A DNA stretch of 64,000 bases from Pseudomonas wadenswilerensis (GCF_900497695.1 NZ_UIDD01000006.1:186001-250000); one strand, 5' to 3'. Positions 28,152-37,237 are shown, counted from the stretch's first letter. Notes: generated by a model not told the origin, from the sequence alone. Translations and numbers: made by a program.

Positions 28152-29018
28152 TTAGGGAATTGAAAGTAGCGCATATGAACTTCCCCGGAATGCCCCGGCC
28201 GTGATAGCACCATCGGTACGTAACACTGATTGAATAATGAGAGGCTGTGAAACCGTGCTGGCGGAAATCGAAACAGCGTTGCCCCCCCCCTTGCCATTGA
28301 CGCTGAGTTCGGAGTGCAATCCGCTGATGCCACTCAGTTGCACGCGCCCCTGCGTATTTGGTGCCACTGCGACGTTAACCGTCGCGCGCCGATTGCAAGA
28401 AACGTACGCCGTTGTGATGGCGCGATTACCGTCCAATGCTTCCATGGAAACGCTGCCATGGCGCAGGTCAATGGCGTTTGAGATGCTGCAGGCTAACGGT
28501 GGTTCGACAGGGGGGGGCGCGACTATTTGACCGTCCCCCTCTTCAGCGCCGTCACAACGCCAAGTAGGTTTATTTACCTTATAGTCACAAACGAGCACCG
28601 ATACACTATCCAATGCAGTGTCATCAATATCTCGGATATAGTATCTTAGAAGAGTTCCATGCTGATCAAGTATTCTCGCTAATATATCGCGTTCATTTTC
28701 ACTTGAGGGGTCGAGATTTTTATCCCGCAAAAGAGTTGGATTAAATGGATCCCCGTACAGGCTTTTGTATGTCACAAATAAATATATTCCGCTTTTTGCT
28801 GGCCAGTTCATATTTCGGGAGTTGGGTATACTGTTTTTGCTACTGGTTAGACCTATGCGCCCCCTATAAATATCACCATAAATGAAGTAATTATTAGTGG
28901 TCTGGTCCTTGCCAATTCGTATTTCGGCATTGGCATTAATGTTAAAAAGAAAAAACGAAAGCAAAGGCGCAGCCTTTAGCAATTTTTGAATTTGGCGGAG
29001 GATTGGGCTGACCATCAA
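28152..29018 (-). CDS. MrpH-like two-domain fimbrial adhesin with homopolymer tracts
   Basis: 288 aa. Signal peptide to about residue 31 (INANA), N-terminal binding domain to about 165, a proline-rich linker APPPVEPP, then a C-terminal pilin domain with CSISNAIDLRHGSVSMEAL and GRVQLSGISGLHSEL. The layout matches MrpH-type adhesins. The linker is encoded by a run of eight C and the later GKGGGN loop by a run of nine G (plus-strand G8 at 28510-28517 and C9 at 28282-28290). A one-base slip in either would truncate the protein, so switching is possible. Stop at 28152; starts 10 bp after the minor pilin gene. Confidence 0.8.
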   Translation of the reverse strand: MMVSPILRQIQKLLKAAPLLSFFLFNINANAEIRIGKDQTTNNYFIYGDIYRGRIGLTSSKNSIPNSRNMNWPAKSGIYLFVTYKSLYGDPFNPTLLRDKNLDPSSENERDILARILDQHGTLLRYYIRDIDDTALDSVSVLVCDYKVNKPTWRCDGAEEGDGQIVAPPPVEPPLACSISNAIDLRHGSVSMEALDGNRAITTAYVSCNRRATVNVAVAPNTQGRVQLSGISGLHSELSVNGKGGGNAVSISASTVSQPLIIQSVLRTDGAITAGAFRGSSYALLSIP

Positions 29019-29028
29019 CTACCCTTCT

Positions 29029-29538
29029 TTAGTTATAAGCAACGGAAATTGTTATGGTTGAAGTAAAACCTCCGGCTTGCAGTTCAATCCCGGGCTGAGC
29101 AACCAACTCGGCCGCGACATCATTATTGTATGAGGTGTGAGATTTAACGCTGCTATTAGGTTTCCACACCTCCCCTGTTTTAAGGCGTAGCACCTTAATT
29201 CCCAGTCCACTTACACTAGTCTTTACAATGTCTGCACTGAACCCAGTTGCGCCTTTAATTGTCAGTAAAATCGACGTATCTTGCGTGCCGCATTTTACAT
29301 CCAGACCAATTAGTTTTTTATAATGCCCATCAGAAATCCGGGATGTATCGACATTATCGAAACTCACATCGACCTTTCCGCCTGAATTAATCTTGCAGGT
29401 GGGCTTCATAACAGACCCCGAAATTGTCACTGTTGCCCTGCCCAACTCGGCAGACCAAGCTGGGGGGGCTAGCAGCCATAGGATAATGATCAAGGAACTG
29501 ATGCCTAGGCGGACACACAGCTTGAGGTTGTTGCTCAT
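29029..29538 (-). CDS. Minor fimbrial subunit (pilin fold)
   Basis: 169 aa with a signal peptide ending AWSA (about 29). The pilin domain has a first Cys in SGSVMKPTCKINSGGKVDVS and a second in LIGLDVKCGTQD, the usual disulfide pair. It ends in the conserved beta-zipper FTSTITISVAYN with the penultimate Tyr recognised by the chaperone. Its ATG overlaps the stop of the next upstream subunit gene (ATGA). Probably a tip-fibrillum or adaptor subunit. Confidence 0.85.
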   Translation of the reverse strand: MSNNLKLCVRLGISSLIIILWLLAPPAWSAELGRATVTISGSVMKPTCKINSGGKVDVSFDNVDTSRISDGHYKKLIGLDVKCGTQDTSILLTIKGATGFSADIVKTSVSGLGIKVLRLKTGEVWKPNSSVKSHTSYNNDVAAELVAQPGIELQAGGFTSTITISVAYN

Positions 29539-30050
29539 GGGTATGCCACTTCAAAGTTGACGACAGAATTGAACCTGCCGGCCTGAAGATCTTGCCCCTT
29601 GAGCAGCTGCAGATAGGCCTTGAAGGGCAAACGTTTATGTTCACCACCTGTTACGTCGTACTGAAGGGCGTCGCCGTTGATTTTTATCTGTTTGCCGGAT
29701 TCGTTCTCGATGCCAATGGCAACTCCGGACGTGTCACCTTCAATCGCGAGCATTCCTGATAAACCCGCCGCTTCCTGTCCCGTGAAGACAAAGCTCACTT
29801 TATTGGCTGTTGCACAGGTAACGATATCGATATAGAACGCCTTACCCGGTGTTTTTTCCATGCGCGACAAGTCTTTCTTGTTGTAGTCGCCAAGGTTGAC
29901 GGTCTGCTCTGACTTCTCAATGACCAGTTCACATGTCGGCACCACCAGAGCTCCGGAAAAGTTGATTTTTAAATCCTCAGCCAAAGACGAAAGGCTGCAT
30001 ACGTACAGGCCAGTAAAAAAGGTAAGGGCGCGCAGGGAAGACGTCTTCAT
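29535..30050 (-). CDS. Minor fimbrial subunit (pilin fold)
   Basis: 171 aa. Signal peptide to SSLAE (about 24), GALVVPTCELVIEKSEQTVN (first Cys), DIVTCATANKVSFVF (second Cys), C-terminal FNSVVNFEVAYP beta-zipper. It lies 40 bp after the chaperone gene and overlaps the next subunit gene by 4 nt. Likely an adaptor linking rod and tip. Confidence 0.86.
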   Translation of the reverse strand: MKTSSLRALTFFTGLYVCSLSSLAEDLKINFSGALVVPTCELVIEKSEQTVNLGDYNKKDLSRMEKTPGKAFYIDIVTCATANKVSFVFTGQEAAGLSGMLAIEGDTSGVAIGIENESGKQIKINGDALQYDVTGGEHKRLPFKAYLQLLKGQDLQAGRFNSVVNFEVAYP

Positions 30051-30090
30051 TTGATGGGCTCTCTAATATGTTCGCTATCGCGATCGCTTC

Positions 30091-30828
30091 TCACCGACTC
30101 TTTTTAATCTGACAGCGTGTCGCCTCACAGGCGTACTTCTGCTTCTGATAACCGCCGTAGTCATTGATAAATGTTAGCACCGGGCTTGTGATAATCCCCG
30201 CTGTGAGGGCGATCTGCCGGGAGGAAAACGGGGGCAGCATCACAGGCGTGAATTCGCTACTTTCACGTTTGTCGGAACTGTCTTGCATGTCACTGATGGT
30301 CACGTAGTAAGGCGTTGGATTTTCGATTTGAAAACCATGCCCCGCGATGCTTACGGCGAGCCTTTCCTGCCATACATCTCCCGTGTTGGGCGTGATTGCC
30401 TTGGGCCGGTAGAACAGTTTTATCTTTGTCTGTAGTGCAATCTGCATGGTGTTCGCTTGTTCGCTGCGCGGCGGCACTTCTCGCAAGTTGAAATAGAACA
30501 GCGACTCCCGGTCCTCGGGCAGGCTCGCAACTTCAGGAGTTTTTACTAACTTTACCTGACCGCCTGCGCCGGGTTCTACGCGTTGTAGAGGCGGCAGTAC
30601 GACTATCGGCCCCGACACTTTTTGGGATTGCTCGTTCTCCACCCACGCTTGAGCCAGGTAGGGCAATTCCTTATTGTCGTTGCGGATATTCAAGCTGACC
30701 GACTTATTATCCCCGCCAAAAATGACACGCGTGCGATCCAAGGATATTGCAGCCTGTGCCAGGGAGAAGGGCAGCATGAAAAGACCTGCCAAGAACAAGG
30801 GGGTAAGCCGGAATATATCAATACGCAT
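30091..30828 (-). CDS. Periplasmic fimbrial chaperone (PapD family)
   Basis: 245 aa. Signal peptide ends AQAA (about 27), then the two-Ig-domain fold: ISLDRTRVIFGGDNKSVSLN, AQAWVENE, VLPPLQRVEPGAGGQVKLV (subunit-binding edge), LFYFNLREVPP and IQIALQTKIKLFYRP-type segments. It has the short F1-G1 loop of FGS-type chaperones. It shuttles pilins to the usher by donor-strand complementation. It sits 10 bp after the usher gene. Only one intact chaperone is present, so it must serve every subunit, including the distant tip protein. Confidence 0.92.
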   Translation of the reverse strand: MRIDIFRLTPLFLAGLFMLPFSLAQAAISLDRTRVIFGGDNKSVSLNIRNDNKELPYLAQAWVENEQSQKVSGPIVVLPPLQRVEPGAGGQVKLVKTPEVASLPEDRESLFYFNLREVPPRSEQANTMQIALQTKIKLFYRPKAITPNTGDVWQERLAVSIAGHGFQIENPTPYYVTISDMQDSSDKRESSEFTPVMLPPFSSRQIALTAGIITSPVLTFINDYGGYQKQKYACEATRCQIKKSR

Positions 30829-30838
30829 AATGAGTTCT

Positions 30839-33292
30839 CTATTTACTTAATGGCTCGCATAACAACGCATAGCGCTGTTCGGATTTCAGTTTTTTTGGCA
30901 GCGTCACCGTGCATTGTTTTTTGCCTTCCCATCTGACGTCGAATACCGCATCAGGATTGATGCCGGTCAGGTAGGCGAAGCCGCTTTCGGCGACGATGGC
31001 CACTTCCCGGGCCGAGGCGTCGTAGACGCTTGCACCGAACGGCGGGTAGCTGCCATCCGGCATCTTCAGGGTGATCATGGCTTTGCTACCCTGGATGATG
31101 GAGAGTTTTCGATAGCCGATCGCGCCCTCGGTCAAGGTGGCTTCGGTGACGGACTTCACCGCTTCCATGTCGTCAGCCAGCGTGTTCACATCGATCCGCA
31201 CGTCTGTGCGGTAGTAGTTGTTTACCGCGGGTAGTACTGCAATACCCATGGTGTTAGTGCGTGCCGAGCTGTTCTGCAACGGCACACCCGCAACACCGTC
31301 GGTATCAACCATGATCCGTGTGCCGCCATTGAACGCTGATTGGTGCAACGCTGCCCCCTCGGCGGTGACTGTGGCTCCGCCTTGAAGGGAGACGCCCACG
31401 CTTTGCCCATCTGCGGCCTGATACCCGTTCATGCTGATATCCGCCATCGACGTTCTCCGATTGAAGTAGCCCTGGACCCCGTCTCCCCCTCGCCCTGTAT
31501 TGGCACTGAGCAGATAGCTCTGGTCCTGTTCATACATCGAGTAGCTCGCACCGTGGCGAATACCTTTTCCGTTGGCAAACGTGTCGTAACTGACGCGTCG
31601 ACCGTCGCCGAACGGCACGGAGATCGACAATGACAGACTTTTGTCCTGCTTCCGATAGGAGCGGGTGTGGTTGAGTGACAACGTTGCAGACACCCCCTTC
31701 AGGCCGCCTACTTCAAAGTAGCGGCTTAGAAAAGTACTGAAGCGTTCGGTAGGTTTCTGATCCCAGTAATCCTCGCGCGTGTAAGAAAGATGGCCACTAA
31801 ACCCCAGGTCAATAAAGGATTTGTTGGCGAGCACGGTGTATACCGCTTTGCTGTTGCGCGTCGTTGTGTGCTCATCCCGAGACTGCAGGAATTCATCCAT
31901 GGTCAAGAAATCACGCTGCGAAAAACGGTAGCCGGCAAAGGTGATCTCGCTGTTGTACTCGTCAAATCGCTTTGCATAGTTGAGCCTCAGCGAACTGCCT
32001 TTGTAGCGTCCCTGGTTAGAGACTTCAGCACGGGCGTGGGTAACATCCGTCGAAATAACCCCAAATTGGTGCAGGTTTCGACCTATGCCCGCGGCCATCG
32101 CGGTGTAACCATTAGCCATCAGGTTGCCACCATATACCGACCAATCGCTGTTAACTCCCCAGGATAATTCGCTGCTGGCAAACATTGGATCGGTCATCTT
32201 CCGGTCATAGCTCGACGGGCGCCCGATTGTCATGTTGTAGCGAAAACGGCCAGGGCGGCTCAGGTAGGGAATGTTGGCCGTTTCCATCTGGTATTTCTGA
32301 ACTTGGCCGTTGTCCTGGGTTATTTCCACATCCAGCTTGCCGCTCACCGCACTGTTGAGGTCGCGAATTCGAAACGGTCCAGGTGGCACCATGGTTTCAT
32401 ACAGCACCCGTTCTCCCTGGCGTACCGTAACGCGCGCGGTGCTGTCTGCTACACCGGTCACTTCAGGTGCATAGCCGCGCAGGTTGGGCGGCATCATCTG
32501 ATCGTCGCTAGCCAAGTTGAGACCGATGTAGCGAAATGAATCGAATAAGCTGGAGTTCAGTTGGTTCTCGCCGACCTGGAGTTTGGCTCCCAGGCTAGGG
32601 ATGGGGCGAAAGGCATTGAGGTTGTTCCAGGAGAAATTACTCCCAGAGTAACCACTGCGGCGTTGATTGCTGCCCTGAAAGTCACTCCGAATTCGCCAAG
32701 CGCCGACGTTGAAACCGGCCGTTCCATTGCCGCTTGTTTGCTGGGAGCGCCCAGAATTCCGGTATTTGCTAACAGAGGTATTGACGTTGTAATCCAGCAG
32801 GAAACCGGGAATGCCATGGTCCCACTCCTCGATCGAGCTCCAATTCGGGTCGCTGTACTCCATCCAGGCCTGTGGAATAGTGACAATCAGGGTGGTGCTT
32901 TCCATGTCCGGCCTAACCGTGATGCCGGACACGCTTTCCATAGCTACGCACTCCTGTTGGTGCCAGCGACCCAGCATCTCCAGAGCCTCCTGCTTGAGGC
33001 CAAACTTGCGGACCAATTCAAAGGGAACGCACGCACGCACCTGACTTTCATCCTCATCAGTGGCATAAAAATTGAAGCTTTGCTCCGCAAGATGCCGATC
33101 ATTGATCCGCGCGTTCATTAAATACTCTCCGGGTACGATGTAATGCGCCGTACTGAAGTGTGTTAAGTCGATTTTTCCACGGTCTTCAACATCCATCACG
33201 TCGAGGTTAAAAACGACAGCGTACGAAGTCTCGGAATGACTGAGTAGATTTATCAGAATAACTACAAATAAGATCAATCTCATAGTTTTCAT
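30839..33292 (-). CDS. Outer-membrane fimbrial usher (FimD/PapC family)
   Basis: 817 aa from ATG 33292, chosen because it begins the signal peptide (MKTMRLILFVVILINLL); the open frame upstream to 33424 is not signal-like. The N-terminal chaperone-binding domain starts VVFNLDVMDVEDRGKIDLTH. The 24-strand pore follows with GLNLASDDQMMPPNLRGYAP and VPPGPFRIRDLNSAVSGKLDV, a plug domain, and C-terminal domains ending with GKKQCTVTLPK. Full family length with no interruption. It is 316 bp downstream of the major pilin gene. Gene order pilin-usher-chaperone-minor subunits-adhesin resembles the pi/kappa (Pap/Mrp) classes rather than cupA-E. Confidence 0.92.
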   Translation of the reverse strand: MKTMRLILFVVILINLLSHSETSYAVVFNLDVMDVEDRGKIDLTHFSTAHYIVPGEYLMNARINDRHLAEQSFNFYATDEDESQVRACVPFELVRKFGLKQEALEMLGRWHQQECVAMESVSGITVRPDMESTTLIVTIPQAWMEYSDPNWSSIEEWDHGIPGFLLDYNVNTSVSKYRNSGRSQQTSGNGTAGFNVGAWRIRSDFQGSNQRRSGYSGSNFSWNNLNAFRPIPSLGAKLQVGENQLNSSLFDSFRYIGLNLASDDQMMPPNLRGYAPEVTGVADSTARVTVRQGERVLYETMVPPGPFRIRDLNSAVSGKLDVEITQDNGQVQKYQMETANIPYLSRPGRFRYNMTIGRPSSYDRKMTDPMFASSELSWGVNSDWSVYGGNLMANGYTAMAAGIGRNLHQFGVISTDVTHARAEVSNQGRYKGSSLRLNYAKRFDEYNSEITFAGYRFSQRDFLTMDEFLQSRDEHTTTRNSKAVYTVLANKSFIDLGFSGHLSYTREDYWDQKPTERFSTFLSRYFEVGGLKGVSATLSLNHTRSYRKQDKSLSLSISVPFGDGRRVSYDTFANGKGIRHGASYSMYEQDQSYLLSANTGRGGDGVQGYFNRRTSMADISMNGYQAADGQSVGVSLQGGATVTAEGAALHQSAFNGGTRIMVDTDGVAGVPLQNSSARTNTMGIAVLPAVNNYYRTDVRIDVNTLADDMEAVKSVTEATLTEGAIGYRKLSIIQGSKAMITLKMPDGSYPPFGASVYDASAREVAIVAESGFAYLTGINPDAVFDVRWEGKKQCTVTLPKKLKSEQRYALLCEPLSK

Positions 33293-33608
33293 GCGCTGCC
33301 AATAGATAGAGATTTCTGTGGGTCTCGTTAGATATGGTGCAGATTTGAAAAGTATTTGCGTTCTTTTCTGAATGTGGCAATAGTTGTGGCTGGTGAAATA
33401 AATAGCGTGAGGATCAAGCCGCAAGCGAAAGAATTTAATTTCTTTTGTTCAGGCTGATTCTTGATTCCCGTTTAAAGTTGAGCATGGCTTTTTGGAGAGC
33501 GAGACGCATAAGTGTTGTTGAGTCGCGCTCGCTTCTCTGGCGCGCCGGCATGCTCTGCCAACGCGCACTTATGGAAGGCCAAGAAGTAGCTAATGGTGCT
33601 CTTGGACG
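33293..33608. other. Gap between major pilin and usher genes
   Basis: 316 bases with no gene. On the minus strand just after the pilin stop, CCAAGA...TCTTGG can pair around a 14-nt loop. Many fimbrial operons have a partial terminator or processing hairpin here that lowers usher expression relative to pilin. No classic U-tract is present, so this is tentative. Confidence 0.4.
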
Positions 33609-34133
33609 TTATTCATATGCAAGCTGGAAGTTGGCAACCGCATTAAATTCACCTGGGGTAACGGCAACATCTTTGGCGGTAGTGCCTTTCAGACGTGCGC
33701 CAAACAAGAGCGAGTTGTCACCCTCAATCAGTGTGTGCGCAGGCAGTGTCTCGCCGAGCTTGACCTTTTGGTTACCCTTGCTCAACTCAATGCCTGCGCC
33801 ACGCGCAGTGCCCGCGATGGCCAGCAGTGTTGGGTCGGTAGTGTCAATGTCGCCGCCAAATGTGATTTTGACTTTTTTCATTGTAGTAATATCGCACTGC
33901 CGCAGTTCAATGTTGAAGTTTGCAGTGTCGGACATGCCATTATTAGCCAGAACCTTGTTGGAAATCTGGTCCAGCCGAACGGTCTGATCTACGCTCTTTG
34001 CATCCAGAGAACAGGGCGCATCAATGATGGAGCCTTCGAAGTTTACTTTCCCACCACCTGGCGCGGCCTGAACAGCAGTGCTACCCAGAGCCAGTGCGCC
34101 AATAATAGCTAAAGCAGTCTTGTTAAGACTCAT
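33609..34133 (-). CDS. Major fimbrial subunit (pilin)
   Basis: 174 aa. Signal peptide ends VQAA (about 23), GGKVNFEGSIIDAPCSLDA (first Cys), NIELRQCDITTMKKVKITF (second Cys), SKGNQKVKLGETLPAHT, C-terminal FNAVANFQLAYE. Typical length and layout of rod pilins. First gene of the fimbrial operon, with an Rcs-like box and a -10 upstream (34217-34259), making it the likely entry point for regulation. Confidence 0.9.
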   Translation of the reverse strand: MSLNKTALAIIGALALGSTAVQAAPGGGKVNFEGSIIDAPCSLDAKSVDQTVRLDQISNKVLANNGMSDTANFNIELRQCDITTMKKVKITFGGDIDTTDPTLLAIAGTARGAGIELSKGNQKVKLGETLPAHTLIEGDNSLLFGARLKGTTAKDVAVTPGEFNAVANFQLAYE

Positions 34134-34216
34134 GATCTTGATCCTTCTTTATAAAAAGTTGAGTTAGGGCTGCGCACAGAAAGCTAGGATGGGGAGTCGT
34201 ACGCGGCACCTAGCCA

Positions 34217-34259
34217 TTTATAGCAAAGAGCTCTATCAAGTTATCTAAGACGATTCTTA
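34217..34259 (-). promoter_or_regulatory. Major pilin promoter with perfect Rcs-like box
   Basis: Minus strand: TAAGAATCGTCTTA (34259-34246; TAAGA/TCTTA arms), then 23 nt, then TATAAA as -10 (34222-34217). It matches 11 of 14 positions of the enterobacterial RcsAB box. The ATG at 34133 is 84 bp after the -10. No good -35 hexamer replaces the box, as expected for an activator-dependent promoter. Confidence 0.78.
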
Positions 34260-34304
34260 AAGTGGTCACTATTTGGAATTTGAAAATTAGCCTTTATGGG
34301 GTCA

Positions 34305-34580
34305 CATCAAGGTGCAGGTTCGGGCATCGTCGACGGCACCGGCGTACTGAAGTTTATCGACGGCCTTGGTGCAGCAAAAAACATAGGTATCGCTCTGCTC
34401 GACGCTAATGGCGCACTGATCGACCTGAACTCGCCCTCCACTGCCAAAGTCGAGAACACCTTGTAAGATGGTGGTACCTCGCTGAAATTCTCGGCCGCTT
34501 ACGTCACCACTGGCGCAACGGGCACCGCCGCCGCCGGTCGCGGTGACGCCACCCTGGCGTTCACCCTGCAATACGAATAA
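34305..34580 (+). pseudogene. Relic of a second major pilin gene, C-terminal part
   Basis: Plus-strand frame reading GAGSGIVDGTGVLKFIDGLG, AAKNIGIALLDANGALIDLN, then a TAA, then DGGTSLKFSAAYVTT and DATLAFTLQYE-stop. This is the C-terminal half of a CupA1/FimA-like rod pilin and is unlike the intact island pilin. The internal TAA sits where Gln or Asn is expected (TL-stop-DGGTSLKF). The signal peptide and first half are gone. Confidence 0.82.
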
Positions 34581-34654
34581 CCACAGGGTCGGATCTGACG
34601 ATGTGCGGGGCTTGCAGGCCTCGACATCTCCTTTGAAATCAAGCGGTAAGCACC

Positions 34655-34910
34655 ATGTCCCGTCGTCACTCCATTTCGTTTTGCCTGGACATCCTCCGTG
34701 TACTCATCGCCACTCAGGCCAATGCCAGCATTTCCTTGAGCGCTAGCCGTCTTGACTTTGATGGAAAGCACAAGGAAGCCAGCATCACTGTGCGTTACAG
34801 CGGTGAAGACGTGTTGATCCAGTCATGGGTTGATAGCGACGCCCCCGATGCGACCTCCGTACCCTTCGGCGTGACCCCGCCCTTGGCACGGGTGGCTGGT
34901 AAAGAACAGC
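34655..34910 (+). pseudogene. Relic of a second fimbrial chaperone gene, cut by IS66
   Basis: Frame from ATG 34655. A degenerate signal region is followed by SISLSASRLDFDGKHKEASI, TVRYSGEDVLIQSWVDSD and VPFGVTPPLARVAGKEQ, the N-terminal domain of a CupB/CupC-like PapD chaperone. It stops exactly at the left end of IS66. With the pilin relic upstream in the same direction, this is the start of a lost pilin-chaperone-usher operon of cup type. Confidence 0.83.
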
Positions 34911-34995
34911 GTAACCGCTCCATTAACCCCACATTCAAAGCTGACACCTCATCCCCGAAGCTGTGCTCCCGATTTCTCTCAGGAGCCAGCTCGCC

Positions 34996-35355
34996 ATGAT
35001 GCGACTCGACGCCAAAGTCGAAAAAGTGTATCTCTATCCCAAACCTGTCGACTTCCGAAAATCCATTGATGGCCTGGCTGCGCTGGTCGAGTTGGATATC
35101 AAGGTCGCCGTGTTCGACCCCGTACTTTTCGTTTTCCTCAACAAGTCGCGCAACCGGGTGAAGAGTTTGTACTGGGAACGCAACGGCTTCTGCCTTTGGC
35201 TCAAGCGCCTGGAATCTGAGCGATTCAAAACACCGCCTGATGTCACCGACGAGGCGATTGTTCTGACTGTGCAGGAACTCAACTGGATGCTTGACGGTTT
35301 CGACCTCTGGCGAAACCGCCCTCATCAGGTTTTGACACCGCGATTCGTGGCCTGA
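34996..35355 (+). CDS. tnpB: IS66 accessory protein TnpB
   Basis: 119 aa: MMRLDAKVEKVYLYPKPVDF, RKSIDGLAALVELDI, LFVFLNKSRNRVKSLYWERN, GFCLWLKRLESERF. This is the complete IS66 Orf2 signature; the protein is required for IS66 transposition, but its biochemical role is unclear. Start chosen at the MM pair inside the element; an in-frame ATG at 34963 is also possible. Confidence 0.93.
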   Translation: MMRLDAKVEKVYLYPKPVDFRKSIDGLAALVELDIKVAVFDPVLFVFLNKSRNRVKSLYWERNGFCLWLKRLESERFKTPPDVTDEAIVLTVQELNWMLDGFDLWRNRPHQVLTPRFVA

Positions 35356-35373
35356 TTCGGTATAATCCAGGGC

Positions 35374-36894
35374 ATGATTTCAATGCCCAAAGATCTTCCT
35401 GACGACCCTGTGCTGCTCAAGCAACTGCTAGAGCAAATGCTGCTTGAGCGCGAGTCTAATAAGGGCCGCATTGTTCATCTTGAAGAAGAAAAGGCGCTGC
35501 TGCGCCAGCGTTTGTTCGGAGGCAAGTCCGAGCAAACAGCCGATCCGACCACACCGCAGCTAGCCCTTTTCAACGAAGCGGAAAGCATCGCCGAGCCTGT
35601 CGGCGAAGACGCTGAAGAAGAGGTCGTCGCACCCGCCAAGCGCCGCGGCAAACGCAAACCGCTACCTGCCGACCTGCCACGTATCGAAGTTATCCACGAG
35701 CTTCCCGAGCACGAACTGACTTGCGTCTGCGGCTGCCGCAAACACGCCATTGGCGAGGAAGTCAGCGAGCAACTTGAAATCGTGCCGATGCAGATCCGGG
35801 TGATCAAACACGTTCGTAAAGCCTACGGTTGCCGCGACTGCGAAACGGCACCAGTCACTGCGGACAAGCCGGCTCGACTGATTGAAAAAAGTATGGCAAG
35901 CCCCAGTGTTCTGGCGATGCTGCTGACCACCAAGTACGTGGATGGCTTGCCCCTTCACCGCTTTGAAAAAGTACTGGGCCGGCATGGCATCGATATCCCG
36001 CGCCAGACCCTGGCTCGATGGGTTATCCAGTGCGGCGAGCACTTCCAACCGCTGCTGAATTTAATGCGCGATAGCCTGTTGACCAGTCTCGTCATCCACT
36101 GCGATGAAACACGTGTGCAGGTGCTGAAGGAGCCCGACCGAGAGCCGAGCAGCCAGTCCTGGATGTGGGTGCAAACCGGCCCGCCCGACAAGCCCGTAAT
36201 CCTTTTCGACTACTCCACCAGCAGAGCGCAGGAGGTACCGCCGCGCCTGCTCGATGGCTATTGCGGCTATGTGATGACCGATGATTACGCCGGTTACAAC
36301 GCGCTGGCTGGAGTTTATCGCCTAGGCTGCTGGGCTCACGCACGGCGCAAGTTCGTTGAAGCACAAAAAGTGCAGCCCAAAGGCAAGACCGGGCGCGCTG
36401 ATATCGTGCTAAACCTGATCAACAAGCTGTATGGGATCGAACGCGACCTCAAGGCTAGCGGCGACGCTGAACGTAAAACCGGGCGTCACGAACAAAGCCT
36501 GCCGATCCTGGCTCAGTTGAAGAGCTGGATTGAAAAGACACAACCGCAGGTCACTGCTCAGAACGCCTTGGGCAAAGCCATCAGCTATCTAGCGAGCAAC
36601 TGGTACAAGCTGGAACGGTATATCGAGGAAGGCTACTTGCCGATCGATAACAACGCCGCCGAACGTGCAATCCGCCCCTTTGTTATCGGAAGAAAGAACT
36701 GGTTGTTCAGCGACACACCCAAAGGCGCGACGGCCAGTGCTCAAATTTACAGTTTGGTCGAGATTGCTAAAGCCAACGGCCAAGAGCCCTATGCGTGGCT
36801 GCGCCACGCACTTGAGCGCCTGCCAATGGCGGCTTCGGTTGAAGATTACGAAGCTTTGTTGCCATGGAACTGCTCGCCGATATCGCCTAGCTGA
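35374..36894 (+). CDS. tnpC: IS66 transposase TnpC (full length)
   Basis: 506 aa. N-terminal leucine-zipper helix ([20 protein letters not shown]), a zinc-binding segment with C-V-C-G-C and CRDC, the DDE core with Asp in [12 protein letters not shown], Asp in [11 protein letters not shown] and Glu in [13 protein letters not shown], and the C-terminal IS66 tail ending [10 protein letters not shown]. All catalytic residues are present, so it may be active and could act on the partial copy only if that copy kept both ends, which it does not. Confidence 0.95.
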   Translation: MISMPKDLPDDPVLLKQLLEQMLLERESNKGRIVHLEEEKALLRQRLFGGKSEQTADPTTPQLALFNEAESIAEPVGEDAEEEVVAPAKRRGKRKPLPADLPRIEVIHELPEHELTCVCGCRKHAIGEEVSEQLEIVPMQIRVIKHVRKAYGCRDCETAPVTADKPARLIEKSMASPSVLAMLLTTKYVDGLPLHRFEKVLGRHGIDIPRQTLARWVIQCGEHFQPLLNLMRDSLLTSLVIHCDETRVQVLKEPDREPSSQSWMWVQTGPPDKPVILFDYSTSRAQEVPPRLLDGYCGYVMTDDYAGYNALAGVYRLGCWAHARRKFVEAQKVQPKGKTGRADIVLNLINKLYGIERDLKASGDAERKTGRHEQSLPILAQLKSWIEKTQPQVTAQNALGKAISYLASNWYKLERYIEEGYLPIDNNAAERAIRPFVIGRKNWLFSDTPKGATASAQIYSLVEIAKANGQEPYAWLRHALERLPMAASVEDYEALLPWNCSPISPS

Positions 36895-36982
36895 GCGCAC
36901 TACTCAGATGGGCGTCGGTGGGATTATGGACTGTCCATCACAAACTCGACGATGCCTGTCAAATATGAGCGGAGCAACGATC

Positions 36983-37237
36983 ATGGAATACGACGATAAA
37001 CTGATTGAAGACGCCGTGCTTGCCCTGTTGGCAACCTTCAGTTCCGACAAAGGCAATGCCTGGAAAGGGTTCGACTTCGAGACCATGAATCGATTGCATG
37101 AACATGGTTTCATCAGTGACCCGGTGAATAAGAAGAAATCGATCTGGTTGACGGAGGAACGGCTGGAGCGGGGTCGACAGATAGCCGACCAGTTATTTGG
37201 GGTGAGAGCTCAAGTGGGGGCATGCATCCAATCCTGA
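36983..37237 (+). CDS. DUF6429-like protein of IS66 (second copy)
   Basis: 84 aa from ATG 36983, identical to the product at 16517. It lies 88 bp after tnpC within the element. Acidic, helical, function unknown; presence inside both copies shows that it belongs to the IS. Confidence 0.8.
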   Translation: MEYDDKLIEDAVLALLATFSSDKGNAWKGFDFETMNRLHEHGFISDPVNKKKSIWLTEERLERGRQIADQLFGVRAQVGACIQS

